From positions 7,564,001 to 7,628,000 of the forward strand of contig JAVHKY010000024.1 in assembly GCA_035079385.1 (NCBI GenBank): a DNA stretch of 64,000 bases, read 5' to 3'. Below the pieces are notes generated by a model. It worked only from the letters and a program-made list of their open reading frames with translations, was not told the origin of the DNA and did no database searches. The position numbers were made by a program, and so were the translations under genes. The stretch is from Aspidiotus rigidus (taxonomy: Eukaryota; Arthropoda; Insecta; Hemiptera; Diaspididae). Shown here piece after piece: positions 10,596 through 20,165 of this stretch. Numbering within the stretch: position 1 is the stretch's first letter; each line of letters begins with the position of its first letter.

Positions 10596-11107
10596 TTGTA
10601 ATAGGCCGGTCTGAAACCGAACGGGTGAAGGGTCCGACCCAATTCGGTAGAGAACCTCCCTAGAAAAGGGAGACAGATCCATCGCAATCTTCGATCACGG
10701 ATCATAACTCGGGGGAGGGAGGTGGTGGGATCAAGGCTATTCCTCCCTCCGAACCATCGCCTCAACATCAAAATTGACACCATTCACCCTAGCCAGGTGT
10801 TTTATAGTCACCAACTACTTTTTTGAAAGCAGCCTGACTCAAAGGAAAGCGAGTCAATGTGGACTAAACTGTTAAAAGCTGCTAACTTATGAGCAACGGG
10901 ACAGAATGACGCTCCGTGGACTAAAACATCGGTCGTAGTATCTTTTCTGTAAGTTTCAAACTCATGGATCCCATCTCTAACTGAGACCGACAAATCCAAA
11001 AAGTTGATCGTAGAGCCACCAACTTTCAAAGTAAATTTTATAGATGGGTATAATGAATTGAGATACCTCAGAAATTCACCAAAGAGATCTGGATGACCAG
11101 TCCACAC
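10595..11107 (-). pseudogene. PLE RT thumb and linker fragment
   Basis: Minus-strand frames read WTGHPDLFGEFLRYLNSLY, INFLDLSVSVRDGIHEF, YRKDTTTDVLVHG and, after a frame change, MLRRWFGG, TTSLPRVMIRDRRLRW and FGFRPAYYK. This is the segment just downstream of YVDD and the linker before the nuclease. It ends exactly at the inserted 370-bp repeat, which interrupts the FYNPTTVKRL-equivalent position. Confidence 0.8.
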
Positions 11108-11354
11108 AGTAATGAAAAAATGTTCAGATATTCATTTTTCATGTCTTCTCATAGTTGCCCGATCCAGCTACCGGTTGGGACGGATAGAGGGACAGTGAAA
11201 CCTTTTTATGACGTCATCAACATCCGTGTCGTCTAGTACACATATTCCTCTGGGGTGGACAGGGAAGGAGAGTCAACTCAGACTCGGGCCCACAGATTGC
11301 TGGGGTGCAAACGTCGGTAAAGCCATTAAGAAGGGGAAATACAGTCCCAAACTT

Positions 11355-11715
11355 GCAAATTTTCCATAGCAAAAACATCAACCAGTTTCAACCTCCTTGT
11401 GACGTCATCATCTTTCGTTGAATCATTAGTTCGTGAGGTCATCAGCTTAAATTTACCTCTGACGTCATCAACGTTCCTCTCTTTTTCACTTTTAGACTCG
11501 TAGATTTCTGGATTAAGTCGCGAGTGTGACCAGCTGGAAACTCTTTGTGATGTCGTTAATACGCGTAGCCTCATTTGCTCGTGACGTCATGAGCTTGGAC
11601 CTGTCTATTACTAACGTACCATTTCTTCTTTCTATCATGAATTCGCAGATATTAGGTCGAGGATTCTAAGTTCATCAACGAGAAGTTTAGCCGAGTTTAA
11701 AACTAAAAAGCCGCT
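11355..11715 (-). repeat. 370-bp TGACGTCA-bearing repeat, right inverted copy
   Basis: This is the reverse complement of 10221-10595 with scattered substitutions and small indels. Shared blocks include ATGAACTTAGAATCCTCGAC, ACTCGCGACTTAATCCAG and GACGTCACAAGGAGG. Together the two copies form inverted arms around 0.76 kb of PLE and unassigned DNA. Confidence 0.75.
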
Positions 11716-11773
11716 CCATAGAAAATCATTAAATCATGTACATGTTTTGGGGCGTTTTATCAATATAATTGGG

Positions 11774-12138
11774 TACACACGTGAACAAATTTCAAACTTT
11801 TGAAATAAACATGAAGTATTGAGAGAATTTCTAGAAGTATTTTCGACGCTGAGTACAATGCCATTAGGCGTTTTTTGATATTACTTCTCATTATTGTGCA
11901 ATACTCATGTTAAATTCCCGCGCTTCATCGCGACGGGCAAGTGTACCTTCTCGCGCATTGAAATTTTGTAACTCGATAAGATACGTTACGCGTCGCAACA
12001 ACCCGCGGTAACTAAACGTAAGTATCGTACAATAATGACAGGTAATATGGCATGGTACTCAGCGTCAAAAACACCTCTAGAAATACCTTCGATAGCTCAT
12101 GTTCATTCCAAAAGTTTGAAATTTGTTCATGTGTATTA
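11774..12138. repeat. Long imperfect hairpin (about 135-bp arms)
   Basis: Bases 11774-11918 pair with 12007-12138 in reverse complement at a clear majority of positions. Shared words include GAACAAATTTCAAACTTTT, GACGCTGAGTAC and TCATTATTGT. The left arm has about 13 extra bases near 11880. The loop of about 90 bases is CG-rich. It lies between the 370-bp repeat and an R1-like fragment and looks like a foldback or MITE-type insertion. Confidence 0.7.
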
Positions 12139-12281
12139 TCGAAAAGGACGCGAGATAAATGTTACCGAAAGCTATAACACATACCGAAGTAGTTTAGTAC
12201 GGCCGGTTTCGATTAGTAAGCGATCATCTTCAAATCGATGCGTTCTTCCACATTACAAACAAATTAAGAAAATATTATAAT

Positions 12282-13016
12282 AAAATTCGGGCTTTTTATG
12301 GTAACACTTTTGGTATGAACACATATAAAAGAGAAATATTGTAAAATGCACTTTTTCGCTCAATAATAGAATATGGCTCCCTTGCTTATTTTGAGAAGCT
12401 TAGGAATACTGAGATTAAGAAACTAAAATCACTCCAAAGGACAGTATTAATAGGAATAATTTCAGCATACAGAACAGTATCTCATACAGCCTCACACGTT
12501 ATAGCTGGAATAACCCCAATTGATTTGCAATTAAGCCAAACTAACAAAATAAAAACATTGAAAATTAAATTCAAAGAAAATAAAATAACGAAAAAAGAAA
12601 TGGCAGAAAGCACAAAAACAATAAGATTAGATACAATTAAAAATTGGCAGGAACAATATGAAAAAGAAAAGACAGGTAGGAGAACGGCTAAATTGATTCC
12701 AGACATAGGGATAAGACTTGAAAACAAGAAATTGAAATCAAATTATTTTTTAACACAGTATTTGACGGGACATGGGAATTTTGCAATGTACCTCAAAAAT
12801 TTCAATATTATAAATGATAGTCAGTGCAGGGAATGCTTAAATTCTAATTATGATCCGGATCACACCTTTATAAAATGCAAAAATTTTGATCGTATCAGGG
12901 GGGATGCTAAAATAACTACAGAGGAATTGGGACAGTGCTTGCAGAACGAGGAATGCCACCAAAAATTGGATGGATATATAAGAAAGATATTAAAAACCAA
13001 AAAAGAAATCAAATAG
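12282..13016 (+). pseudogene. R1-clade pol C-terminal fragment
   Basis: One frame reads IRAFYGNTFGMNTYKREIL, a stop at 12342-12344, then ALFRSIIEYGSLAYFEKL, LQRTVLIGIISAYRTVS, VIAGITPIDLQ, a charged region, RTAKLIPDIG, QYLTGHGNFAMYL and a CRECLN...DHTFIKC zinc-knuckle-like end. This order is the region after the RT palm in R1-type non-LTR elements. The stop and missing RT core make it inactive. The lysine-rich, AT-biased codons suit its AT-rich 3' tail. Confidence 0.75.
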
Positions 13017-13024
13017 ACTGAGAG

Positions 13025-13200
13025 GAGAAGGAAGAAAAAAAAAAAATAATAAATAAATAAATAAATAAATAAAAATAAATAAATAAATAGAATAAATAAA
13101 TAAATAAATAAATAAAATAAAATAAAAATAAAATAAAATAAATTAAATTAAATTAAATAAAATTAATAAATAAATAAGATGATAAAATAAGTGAAATGAA
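13025..13200 (+). repeat. (AAAT)n microsatellite
   Basis: Nearly pure AAAT/AATA tetranucleotides with occasional single-base changes follow the stop codon of the R1-like fragment. Expansion probably began in the A-rich 3' region of that element. Confidence 0.9.
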
Positions 13201-13429
13201 ATAAAAACAGAAGTCATACCCTCTTTCAATAGGTAGAGTTAAGTGTATAGTTATACAGTATATTTCGAACTCGTCATGAGAGGGGTGGGGAAAAACCATG
13301 GTAAAACCCACCCAACTCTCATGACTAAATGTAATGTTTAAATTTAAATAAATAAAAAAAAAAAAAAAATTTATGGTTATTCATATTACAAAGAGAAGTG
13401 TACAACCCGAAGGTGTAGCAAATTATATT

Positions 13430-14100
13430 GAACCACAAGAGAAACAATTATCGATGTTGATTGTATCGATAAGTCAATTGTATACCAGGCTGCTTTCGCT
13501 CGTTCTTCCTTATTCTTAGTCTATAGTATAAGTCTATTATACTGCATATTAGAGCTAACTAGCTTTGGGGACTCACCAGCTCCGCTGTCTAGTATACATA
13601 TTTTAGGCTCGTTAGCTTTCAGGGACTCACTAACTCCACTGTAAAAAGAGGGGACACGGATGTTGATGACCTCACAAGCTTGATGACGTCACGAGCAGAT
13701 TCGACGGACGTCATTAATGACCTCCACCCACTTGAGAGAAAAAAATGACGACCTCTAGCATTCATTGTACTCGACCTAACTTACAGTATCCTGCTACTCA
13801 TTTTACTGGCCCTAATACACAGTATACTAGGCAAATATATTCTAAGCCATAGTAGGTCTAGCGTAAGGGTAAGACAGTCGATTACTTTTGTATGCTGGGC
13901 TTAGTTTAAGCCTAGTATAGCCTGGTATAGGCCTTGGCTAAGCTAGTTTAGAGAATGCAATTAAGGCTAATTTGAACCTGCAGTTTAAAGGTAGTATATA
14001 GCTTGATATACTGTAAGCTAAGACAGGGAAACTCGAACTCAGCCTTGAAGATTTCTGGGTTAGGTCGAGGGCGGATTCTGCTCATCGCAGGGGCGAGGAG
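13430..14100. repeat. TATACT/TAGTATA-rich dispersed repeat
   Basis: Words such as CTAGTATA, GTATACTGTA and GGGACTCAC.AACTCC recur several times (13520-13650, 13790-14020). Similar text is at 19.8-20.1 kb and, in part, 26.08-26.15 kb and 41.5 kb. Single TGATGACGTCAC-type sites occur at about 13680. No coding sequence. Confidence 0.5.
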
Positions 14101-16840
14101 CAACTCTGCCTCGCGTATTTCCAATGGTATACCGGTAAAGACATTAGAAATGCCAAAAATGATGATTATGTTTCATGTCCAATCCAGTCCAAATTTTTTG
14201 TAAGTCTTCGTGTTTATCTGAGGGAAAAAGGTTTTTCAAGTCCTTTGTTTGGTGACAACCACGTAACTCGGAAGTGCATTTCATTTTAATAAATCAACGA
14301 ACTCGCAGCTTATGAGGTACCATCAATAGAGAGAAAGAAGTTCCAAGGTTCTCGAAAATTTTTCGTGTTTTACAGCAGGGCAAGGTAGACATTTTTTCGA
14401 GTGCCTATACTAGGTTCAGGTTATCAGAATCGCTGAAAAGGACTGGGACTGTTCAAGTGGTGGGATTCGGAGTCAAATGCGTTTGCTTAAGATCACCGCG
14501 CTTCTCTTAATCTTTATCAATGACGTAGGTAGAATCGAAAAAAAGAGAAGATCAAATAGCCTGCTTGCTCCTGAGGAAGAGAAAAAGTTTTGGCTGAAGA
14601 AGGGGAAATTCGATTAGATTTTATAAGGACGTATGGTAAGAAGAAATTTGGCTGCCGCTCCGATCTCCGGGGATTCAATGATTTTGGCTGGTATATTTCG
14701 TCATCCAATTGCTGTGATCTATCTATCTGTCTGGATGGTTGTCATGCATCACTTTCTTCAACTGTTGAAGCTGACGCTGTCAAGATAGGAAAAAGCAGCT
14801 AGGAAGAAGAGAATTCTATTGAAGTCGTTAATGGTGGCCTCGTGGATCACCAATAAGTCTTCGCTTGGTGGAGGTGGAAATTTTGTTTGGATTCAGGCGA
14901 TTGACCTCAAGAGTTTTCGGGTGTTAACCTGTACCACAGTAGGAAATTCCGCAAGAAGTTCAGTGTACATACACCGACGTAATGGTAGGGAGGTGGTTGT
15001 TTGGCTTGCAATTGTCTTGTTGATAGCGACTAAATCACAATTCACGCCCATGCATGTGCCTTGTGTTGATCTAGTTAATCAGTAGTAACTAGGGGCCTAC
15101 AAGACAGTGTTTGGTCAAGACCTTTGACCAGCATTTGTAAAAATCTTGAGGAAACCTGTCCCTCATTTGTTATTGGTATAAACACGTTCTCGAAATGTCG
15201 CACAAGGGCATAAACTTCTTTGTAATTTCAAGGCACTGAAAGTAACTGGTTGTGAATTGAAACATTATTTTGAGAGTTCTAACCTCTTTAGATTGATTGT
15301 ATAGGAAAAAAGTCTGTTATCTCATTTCCACGAGTCAAGGAGGCACGATAGAGGAAATTTTGTATTTTGAATACCTAGAGCCTCTACCGAGAGTCTCTAT
15401 CGCCGCTTCAAGAACTTCACCCACTCCATAGCCAATTTCCCTTCGAATTGAAAGAAATTGAAACTTCTCGATACATTTATTCTTTAGTATACCGATCAAA
15501 AGTATCGTGTAATGCTTCTTTATGATCAAAACTGAAAACGATGACAAGAACGTTACTCAAACTTGAAATTTTTTCATACAACGCTGAACGGCAATTTATG
15601 GCACGTGGTGCGTTACCGCTTATTCTGACCAAGCAAATAACAGCGGCGTAAGACCAATACAATAAAGTATTATGGGAACGAAACCCGCTGATGGACTGCG
15701 TAATGAGAAGAGAAATTGCGCTACCCGGGATAGAATAAAATACGTAATGAAGCAAAGAGCGAGCATTTTCGTCGCGAATAATTAATCAAAACAAATAAGA
15801 AGACGGATGAAATCGATCATAGATTTACGGTTTTTCATGTTTTTTTTCTCTCTGTTTAATTACTTCTACGTAACTTATCAATCAGTTTACTTGAATGATT
15901 AGCATAAAATAAGAGAACCACGACCGTCATCGATGCAGGTTGATGACAATACGGTGACTGTGGCGGCGGCAGCGGAAATAAAGATTTCCAATTGGAAAAT
16001 CCTTGTACAACATATTATTCTGTATATCCTGCTTGCCAAAGTCTTTACCGCTCTCTACTTCGTGTTTCTCCCTCTCACGCTTCAAACGAGGCGAGTAAAC
16101 CTATTCTTTAAAAGTAACGACGATGACGACGATGACGATGACGACGTCGAAGACAAACGTTCTTAGCCCGTGGTAAAATCAATTCCTTGATTGACCATCC
16201 GTACAACAGCTGCTACGCCATCAATAAAACCTCTTTAAAAGAGTAAACTTTTCGTTGTTTTTTTTTTTTTTTAATTCCTCTCATTGTTGCTGCTTCTTCT
16301 TCTTTTTCACTACTTCAGATTAATCTACAAAAGAATATAGCACCGATGAGCGTTTTTCTTTTTATTTTTTTCAGTTCGACGCTCGGTTACGGATTCTCTC
16401 CGTTCAATCAACGATGATGGACGGTTAATGAATATTTCGAGTTAGTATTAGATAGTTAACTAACCGAGAAAATTCGGAGGGAGTATTTTACGTGACGATT
16501 GCCGGAAGTATGGACGTAGGATACTCTTTGAACCTTTGTCAGGAACAGACGAGGAAATTTTCTACCTGTCATTCCCTTGTTGAACTGTAACTCGCGTATC
16601 ACTTCGGAGTGTACCTATCGTAATTTCTAGATGATTACCTACACTTGAATAACTCTGTACACGTAGAATTTGGTGACCAAAGATGAAATTTTTCGCGTAG
16701 ATACTAAGCATGAGAAGTTGTACTGCTCGTAGAATTTAGTTTTGGTGAAACTTCGAGATCAATTCCATCAACTACTAGTAGTCCTGAATTGCCCTTAGGT
16801 GACATCGTATTCTGATTTTACAGGCGATAAAGACATCGTC
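14101..16840. other. No gene supported
   Basis: The longest ORFs (88-92 codons at 14.8-15.75 kb) show no family motif. A short open stretch at 15933-16166 ends in an aspartate run made by GAC/GAT repeats, which is as likely a trinucleotide repeat as coding. Poly-T occurs at 16257-16272. Composition resembles intergenic or intronic DNA. Confidence 0.4.
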
Positions 16841-16844
16841 CTAA

Positions 16845-17173
16845 ACATTTTGGGGTACACAAGGGGAAATTATTGTAAATGATCAAGTTTGATGCCCAGA
16901 AGTTCCCAGCCTCCAGACCTCAAGCTAAATTTTTTGTGGCACGTTTCAGCCCCCCAAAATCGATTTTTTGCGAATATCTCGAAAAATTTGGGCTCAATGA
17001 AAAAAAAGTCTTCAGACAAAAAATGTTCCTCGTAAAGTTTGCAACATTTTAGTGTACTCGAACTTCGTTGTAAGTTCAATTATAAGCTCAAAAAGTTCGT
17101 ACAAAGTTGGAAGCTTTTGGATGAAAATCTTTTTTTTTGGAAATACTGTATCTCGGAAAATCAAGCTCCAATT
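16845..17173 (+). repeat. AATATCTCGAAAAA dispersed repeat, left part
   Basis: It shares GGGGAAATTATTGTAAATG, GCGAATATCTCGAAAAA, TCTTCAGACAAAAAATGTTC and AGTTGGAAGCTTTTGGATG with 31.69-32.17 kb. It is cut at about 17173 by a non-LTR element. Related sequence resumes at about 19186, so the repeat was probably split by insertion. Confidence 0.7.
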
Positions 17174-18813
17174 CCTCTTGGTCATCTGACCGCGGCTTCC
17201 AATTTTCCCAAAACAAACATTCCTAATTATCTTCCATAAAAAAAAGAAATCTCCTCCATCAACTCCCTCACTTTATCTTCAAAATTTTCCAATTAAAACC
17301 ACTGATTCAATAAAATTTCTAGGACTCTTATTTGATCAAAAACTAACTTGGATTCCACACATCAAATTACTAAAAGCCAAATGTTTACGCTCGATGAATA
17401 CCCTAAAATATCTTTCTCACCCTCGACTGGGTTGCAACCGAAAATTACTCCTAAATCTGTACAAAAGTTTAATCCGATCACAACTGGACTATGGAGCCCC
17501 TATCTACAATCTCGCCGAAAAATCGTCTTTAGCTCTTTTGGACACAATCCATTCCTCATCTCTTAGGCTGGTTTTGGGAGCATTCAGAACGACCCCTAGT
17601 CTTAGTCTGTGTGCCGAGGCAGCGGAACCAACTCTATCTGTTCGCCGATCCACCCTCTCTTCGAATCTTCTTATTCCGATATCTCAATTTCCAAATTCCC
17701 CCGTTTACAAATCTTTAATCTCTGAAATTAATCCAATTTTTAATCGTCAACCAACGAAACATATCCATACTTGCTTAGAACCTTCTCTCGCTCGTAATCT
17801 CAAAATTTCAACCCTTCCGCCCATCCTGACAGCTACCCCCCCCCCATGGCTCTTCTCCATTCCTGATATCAGACTAGACCTTACGGAAGTTCCTAAAGTC
17901 AGCAATTCAATTTATCGAAAACATATAGCAAAACTTATCGACGAATTTGCAGGTTATACCCTTTGTTTCACAGATGGCTCAAAATATCGCCATAGAACAT
18001 CTTACGCGTTCTCCATTGGTGGCGAAATGGAGGCATACCGCATACGAAATTCAGCGTCGGTATACACAGCTGAATTAAACGGTATCCTTGCCTGTATATC
18101 ACAAATTGCGCAACTACTACCGGAACAAAAATACCTTCTTATGACTGACTCCCTCTCGTCTCTACAAGCCATTGCGGATCCTTTCTCAACTAACCCCTTA
18201 ATTCAACGTATATTTTTGGCTCTCCACACTACGAAATTAATACACTCTCATATCACTCTGGCTTGGATTCCTGGACACGTTGACTTTCCACCTCACGACT
18301 CAGTAGATAAAGCAGCCAAACAAGCAACATCTCTTCCTAAAATAACGGACCCTATTCTCTCACCGGCAAAAGACCTAAAAGTATATTACGCTTCCTTAAT
18401 TTCCCAAATTTGGCTTTTCTCTTGGAAAAATTTAACTGACAAAAAATTGAGAAAAATTAAAACCAATCCCTCTTCTTGGTCCTCATCCCACAGACATTCT
18501 AGACGAGAGGAAGTCATCTTAGCTCGACTGAGAATAGGACACACTCGTCTTACTCATACTCACCTTCTAGCAAACCTTGGCCCACCATCATGTCCGCACT
18601 GTCTCAAAGACAATTTAACAGTTGAACACTTTTTCTCTTGCCCGACTTTACAACCTCTCCGATCTTCCCTCAATATTTCTATTAATATACAACAAACTCT
18701 CAATAACAACTCCGAAACAATTGACTCAACTCTAACTTACTTATGATCTACTGACTTTTACAACCACGTTTAACTCCAAACGATGACGCCAAAAAAAAAA
18801 AAAAAAAAAAAAA
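17174..18813 (+). mobile_element. 5'-truncated non-LTR retrotransposon with RNase H
   Basis: The element starts in the post-palm RT region (WSSDRGFQFS in one frame), shifts frame near 17310, continues as a 450-codon ORF and ends with a short 3' UTR and a run of about 20 A at 18794-18813. Truncation at 5' and a 3' poly(A) indicate target-primed insertion. It sits inside the AATATCTCG repeat. Confidence 0.8.
17394..18746 (+). CDS. Non-LTR pol C-terminus: RT tail, RNase H, zinc knuckle (partial)
   Basis: The 450-residue frame holds the RT thumb region (LKYLSHPRLGCNRKLLL, LYKSLIRSQLDYGAPIYN), then an RNase H domain. Four acidic residues are present in the expected setting: TDGSK near residue 195, TAELNG near 225, MTDSLSS near 250 and HDSVDKAAK near 300. 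The segment RREEVILARLRIGHTRLTH and a CPHC...H....C knuckle close the protein. The true reading frame extends upstream past a frameshift near 17310, so the ATG at 17394 is only the first in-frame methionine. RNase H removes template RNA during reverse transcription. The RT active site is missing. Confidence 0.85.
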   Translation: MNTLKYLSHPRLGCNRKLLLNLYKSLIRSQLDYGAPIYNLAEKSSLALLDTIHSSSLRLVLGAFRTTPSLSLCAEAAEPTLSVRRSTLSSNLLIPISQFPNSPVYKSLISEINPIFNRQPTKHIHTCLEPSLARNLKISTLPPILTATPPPWLFSIPDIRLDLTEVPKVSNSIYRKHIAKLIDEFAGYTLCFTDGSKYRHRTSYAFSIGGEMEAYRIRNSASVYTAELNGILACISQIAQLLPEQKYLLMTDSLSSLQAIADPFSTNPLIQRIFLALHTTKLIHSHITLAWIPGHVDFPPHDSVDKAAKQATSLPKITDPILSPAKDLKVYYASLISQIWLFSWKNLTDKKLRKIKTNPSSWSSSHRHSRREEVILARLRIGHTRLTHTHLLANLGPPSCPHCLKDNLTVEHFFSCPTLQPLRSSLNISINIQQTLNNNSETIDSTLTYL

Positions 18814-18845
18814 GAATAATTATTTTTGTTTTCCTTTATATTTTT

Positions 18846-19084
18846 AGAAAAAAGAAAACACGGCTCTTCCCGCACAGTGTAAAATACGAAAAAAAAAAAA
18901 AAATTTTATTATGTAAATGACGTTTCGAGTAAACTTGTACTCTTCTTCAGATCATAAACTAAATGATCTGAAGAAGAGGAGTACAAGTTTACTCGAAACG
19001 TCATTTATGTGTACATAATAAACATTTTTTTTTTTTTTTTTCGTATTTTACACTGTGCGGGAAGAGCCGTGTTTTCTTTTTTCT
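18846..19084. repeat. 239-bp near-perfect palindrome
   Basis: Bases 18846-18955 and 18963-19084 are reverse complements apart from a few small indels, with a 7-base loop at 18956-18962. Arms carry AAACACGGCTCTTCCCGC, a homopolymer A/T tract and GTTTACTCGAAACGTCAT. The unpaired flanks share a TTTATATTTTTA-like word (about 18836 and 19123). The element lies 32 bases after the poly(A) of the non-LTR element. It could be a foldback element or a head-to-head duplication of a retroelement terminus. Confidence 0.9.
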
Positions 19085-19185
19085 ATAAGTAAACCTTGCA
19101 CGCAAAAATAAATATATTTATTACTTTATATTTTTATTTCATCTCAATTCTTTTACATGTATTTTGTTTTAAAGTACGCTGAAAG

Positions 19186-19480
19186 CACCGAGCTTTTGAA
19201 AGGAAATCGATTTTTTCTAATATCTCAAATGATCGAACTTCAATTTAAAGACGTCTCAGACAAAAAGTGTTCCTCGTGAAATCTGAATATGTAAAGCAGA
19301 AAGTTTGTCAGATTGTCTGTTTGTCTGTCTGTCCTCTTATAACTCGAGAGCCGCTGTACCTACCGACTTGAAATCTTCGCCACATATTTGTATTATTCCA
19401 GAGCAACTTTTAAGCCATAAATGGAAATTTTAGCTCCCATAGAGAAAAAACTCTTATTAAAAATTGTGCCCTCGCTGTAC
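19186..19480 (+). repeat. AATATCTCGAAAAA dispersed repeat, right part
   Basis: It contains TCTAATATCTCAAATGATCG and CAGACAAAAAGTGTTCCTCG, matching the later part of the copy at 31.98-32.05 kb, then a TGTCTGTCTGTC run and CTCGAGAGCCGCTGTACC. It probably continues the block interrupted at 17173. Confidence 0.5.
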
Positions 19481-19799
19481 ACGTCACTTGACGCGATTTG
19501 ACTCATCGAACAAAGGTACCTACACGCAACTGACTACTGAATTTCTCTCCTACCTTCACATCCTATATTCTTGAGAATTGGATTTTTGTGTTACCATCTA
19601 AATTGCAGCACGTTAGAGATGTTCTTTTTATTTTCTTAGGTCTTTGTTTCGAGGACGAGAATTTGAAATAATCTGTGAATATATGCTCTGAAGACGGAAA
19701 AATGATCGGCTCGTTAGACGGTAACATCGTCTAGAGGTTTCAAATCTCACAATGGATGACTTCATTGAAAGTAGGTCGAGGCCACGCCAATTCATTGAC

Positions 19800-20165
19800 G
19801 TCATCAAGTGGTGCATTTCTTAACCCAATATACTGTATATTGGACCACGGCCACGATTAGACTACCAGCTGAAGGGTTTAGACTCCATCAGTGTTTCTTA
19901 GCCTCAGCCTGGTATACTGTATGTGAGGCCTAACTAGCTGAGAATTTCAGCAGCACCCCGTTCCCTCCTTCGCCTAGTATAGCCTAGTATACAATATTAT
20001 AATATTATAGAAGGAGAATACAATTGATCAAACTAGCTCAAAGGATCATTCTCTTTTCTTCTTAACCTGGCATAGCCTGTCATACGGAGGTGTTCGAAAA
20101 ACTTTTAATCAAGAACTTCAATCTCCGCTTCCCTCCCCTCCCCTCCCACCTGAACCCATCCCAAT
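19800..20165. repeat. TATACTGTA-rich dispersed repeat, second copy
   Basis: CCTGGTATACTGTATG, GCCTAACTAGCTGAG and CCTAGTATAGCCTAGTATA resemble 13.5-14.0 kb. A TTGACGTCATCAAG site lies at 19795. No coding sequence. Confidence 0.5.

Larger units (their letters stand above)
9680..11107 (-). mobile_element. Penelope-like element PLE-3, 5'-truncated and interrupted
   Basis: Read on the minus strand, it runs from the end of the RT (11107) through the linker to 10595. It resumes at about 10216 with the GIY-YIG region and closes with the PLE terminal box around 9690-9775 (GAAAGCGCTCGG in reverse complement). The 10221-10595 gap is a later insertion of a 370-bp repeat. There is no inverted terminal piece at the 5' side; the copy stops just after YVDD would have occurred. 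Confidence 0.75.
12282..13369 (+). mobile_element. R1-like non-LTR retrotransposon 3' end
   Basis: The segment comprises the C-terminal coding relic, an (AAAT)-expanded stretch, a short 3' untranslated part with AGGGGTGGGG, and a terminal run of A ending at 13369. The 5' end is truncated, as is usual for target-primed reverse transcription. It directly follows the hairpin at 11.8-12.1 kb. Confidence 0.65.

Noticed and set aside
12035..12280. 81-codon ORF upstream of the R1-like fragment
   Set aside because: Its first half is the right arm of the hairpin at 11.8-12.1 kb and the rest has no motif.
15933..16166. Open frame with a hydrophobic segment and an aspartate run
   Set aside because: The aspartate run is a GAC/GAT trinucleotide repeat and the frame has no family resemblance; chance is the simpler reading.
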